In this document: positions 22,226-22,751 of the stretch, piece by piece
Layout: each line of letters starts with the position of its first letter
Position numbering within the stretch: position 1 is the first letter of the stretch
DNA from: an uncultured Candidatus Saccharibacteria bacterium
GTDB lineage: Bacteria; Patescibacteriota; Saccharimonadia; Saccharimonadales; Saccharimonadaceae
NCBI GenBank assembly: GCA_947253285.1
Contig: CAMXXV010000008.1
Location: 1-22,751, forward strand
Length of the DNA stretch: 22,751 nucleotides
Direction of reading: 5' to 3'
Translations under genes and position numbers: made by a program
The notes under the pieces: model-generated
The model's database searches: none
Seen by the model: only the letters and a program-made list of their open reading frames with translations
Told to the model about the DNA's origin: nothing

Positions 22226-22267
22226 ATAGGCAAGGCTTTGAATGACTATATCCTAAACTATAGTATC

Positions 22268-22324
22268 AAAAAAGGCGATTCATCCACTGCAGACCAACGA
22301 GTCCACAACCATGAATCACCTTAT
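22268..22324 (-). ncRNA. Small hairpin RNA, unit 6
   Basis: 57 nt from 22324, ending in six U. It is the most divergent unit: AAGGTGATTC/GAATCGCCTT has one T-G wobble in the RNA, and the conserved GGTCG reads GGTTG. The apex GGACTCGTTGGTCTGC forms GAC/GTC against GCC/GGC in unit 2. It is transcribed toward the 3' end of the 113-residue gene. Confidence 0.78.
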
Positions 22325-22330
22325 GCATTT

Positions 22331-22359
22331 ACTATATTAAATAAAGCCTAAAAAGTCAA
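22331..22359 (-). promoter_or_regulatory. Promoter of sRNA unit 6
   Basis: -35 TTGACT (22359-22354), 17-base spacer, -10 TATAGT (22336-22331). The spacer sequence differs from the other two promoter types. Confidence 0.8.
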
Positions 22360-22377
22360 TTGGATTTTATATAATAC

Positions 22378-22435
22378 AAAAAAGGCGATTCAGCGACCGC
22401 AAACCAAAAGGGCTCGCGATCCCAAATCGCCTTAT
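22378..22435 (-). ncRNA. Small hairpin RNA, unit 7 (divergent from the second ORF copy)
   Basis: 58 nt from 22435, ending in six U. The closing stem AAGGCGATT/AATCGCCTT is fully paired. The inner GCGA/TCGC is kept, and the apex GAGCCCTTTTGGTTTGC pairs AGCC with GGTT. Confidence 0.83.
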
Positions 22436-22441
22436 GCTTCT

Positions 22442-22470
22442 AGTATATTGAACAAAGCACAGAAAGTCAA
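22442..22470 (-). promoter_or_regulatory. Promoter of sRNA unit 7
   Basis: -35 TTGACT (22470-22465), 17-base spacer, -10 TATACT (22447-22442). Confidence 0.83.
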
Positions 22471-22513
22471 GCACCCAGCAAAATATCTCCTATTACATTT
22501 CGTAAACATAGGC

Positions 22514-22519
22514 TATACT
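22514..22519 (+). promoter_or_regulatory. -10 promoter of the second ORF copy
   Basis: TATACT identical to 21858-21863, followed by AGGAGG (22526-22531) before the ATG at 22540. Confidence 0.6.
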
Positions 22520-22539
22520 AATATCAGGAGGATTCACAA

Positions 22540-22751
22540 ATGAGGAAGAGGGGAGTGCCGCCAAAGATTATTAGACGAGGACACGACATATACATCTTTG
22601 AGAAGAGGAATAAAAAAGACCAGATATATTGGGTAGACCACTATGTGTCTTATACATCCGAGTTTAATAATGATGATTTGATGATGGGCGAACTCATAAT
22701 CTCTTTTGACCACCATAATATGCTTGACCTCTGGTGTGATTACCCATGGAA
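22540..22751 (+). CDS. Unknown protein of the sRNA-array locus, copy B (partial, cut by window end)
   Basis: The first 70 codons of a paralog of the 113-residue protein; the 3' end is outside the window. Residues 1-14 are identical to copy A. The following IYxFxKxNKxDxIYWVDHY is conserved with substitutions, the region around 36-49 is quite different (VSYTSEFNNDDLMM against INFITNEPDVID), and GELxISFxxHNMLDLWxDYPW is conserved again. So the family has a constant start, a variable patch and a constant aromatic motif. It carries the same promoter and AGGAGG site as copy A and is divergent from sRNA unit 7. Confidence 0.8.
   Translation, partial: MRKRGVPPKIIRRGHDIYIFEKRNKKDQIYWVDHYVSYTSEFNNDDLMMGELIISFDHHNMLDLWCDYPW

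Larger units (their letters stand above)
22226..22539. other. Intergenic stretch holding sRNA units 6 and 7
   Basis: No protein gene is supported. After about 40 bases with no visible signal it carries two minus-strand sRNA units (22268-22359 and 22378-22470), then the promoter and leader of the second ORF copy. Confidence 0.88.
22434..22580. repeat. Duplicated divergent-promoter block, copy B
   Basis: Second copy of the block at 21779-21924, offset by 655-656 bases. It holds the unit 7 promoter, the ORF promoter, the AGGAGG site and the first 13 codons. Confidence 0.88.

Noticed and set aside
21280..22470. CRISPR array
   Set aside because: The repeating unit is about 110 bp and structured throughout, copies differ in the conserved parts, no 24-40 bp repeat/spacer alternation exists, and no cas gene is present.
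21280..22470. Integron attC-like recombination sites
   Set aside because: The hairpins and small ORFs recall cassette arrays, but no GTTRRRY/RYYYAAC core sites were seen, no integrase is present, and each unit has a promoter and U-run that explain it better as an sRNA gene.
21280..22470. Simple repeated terminators or REP elements
   Set aside because: The hairpin plus U-run alone would fit, but each is preceded by a -35/-10 pair with fixed 17-base spacing and a fixed distance to the hairpin.
22534..22716. 60-residue minus-strand open frame
   Set aside because: It lies wholly opposite the second copy of the unknown-family gene, whose frame is conserved with the 113-residue copy.
1..22751. 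tRNA or rRNA genes and insertion sequences
   Set aside because: No tRNA-like cloverleaf with a GTTCRANYC arm, no rRNA sequence and no transposase or flanking inverted repeats were recognised on either strand by eye.

Overview
The window looks like the chromosome of a Candidate Phyla Radiation bacterium, most likely Candidatus Saccharibacteria (TM7). The reasons are very dense packing, many membrane proteins of no recognised family, promoters whose -10 box lies only 6-10 bases before the start codon (leaderless mRNAs), and housekeeping proteins with trimmed zinc modules. TGA ends several genes, so the code is standard. The lineage call rests on style and content, not on a marker gene. No rRNA, tRNA or CRISPR was found.

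Layout. 1-2.5 kb: a P-loop kinase-like ATPase, a YgjP-type metallopeptidase and an orphan PAS histidine kinase. 2.5-7 kb: a translationally coupled run of a small membrane protein, a UvrD/PcrA-type helicase fused to a RecB-family nuclease, and a polytopic membrane protein. 7-11 kb: three further polytopic proteins. With the preceding one they appear to form a four-member paralog family, and a 33-35 bp promoter-bearing repeat recurs at the gene borders; a 58-residue one-pass protein sits behind the third copy. 11-13.8 kb: four consecutive genes built around a 2-3 helix membrane module with variable soluble parts (Lys-rich, Gln/Asn-rich, beta-type domain). 13.8-16.8 kb: dnaX-dnaB, overlapping. 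16.8-18.3 kb, minus strand: a GT39/ArnT-like glycosyltransferase. 18.3-19.3 kb: ebfC-recR, divergent from the glycosyltransferase across a perfect 20-bp palindrome made of two back-to-back extended -10 boxes. 19.4-21.2 kb: a membrane protein and a DHH phosphoesterase, divergently transcribed.

21.2-22.75 kb is the most striking part. Read on the minus strand, it is a tandem array of seven roughly 110-bp transcription units. Each has a sigma70-type promoter (TTGAYT, exactly 17 bases, a TAnnnT -10), a predicted start 7 bases further on, a 57-58 nt RNA folding into one long hairpin, and a run of six U. The closing and apical stems show compensatory changes, while the apical sequence varies between copies. 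Two units (5 and 7) are divergent from copies of an AT-richer gene of unknown function (113 residues; the second copy runs off the window), and this divergent sRNA/ORF module has been duplicated. I know of no described system with this structure, but I could not search databases.

The replication and repair genes (helicase-nuclease, DnaX, DnaB, EbfC, RecR) are the recognisable core. DnaX and RecR both lack the zinc-binding cysteines usual for their families, and the DHH enzyme lacks the usual first metal-binding histidine.
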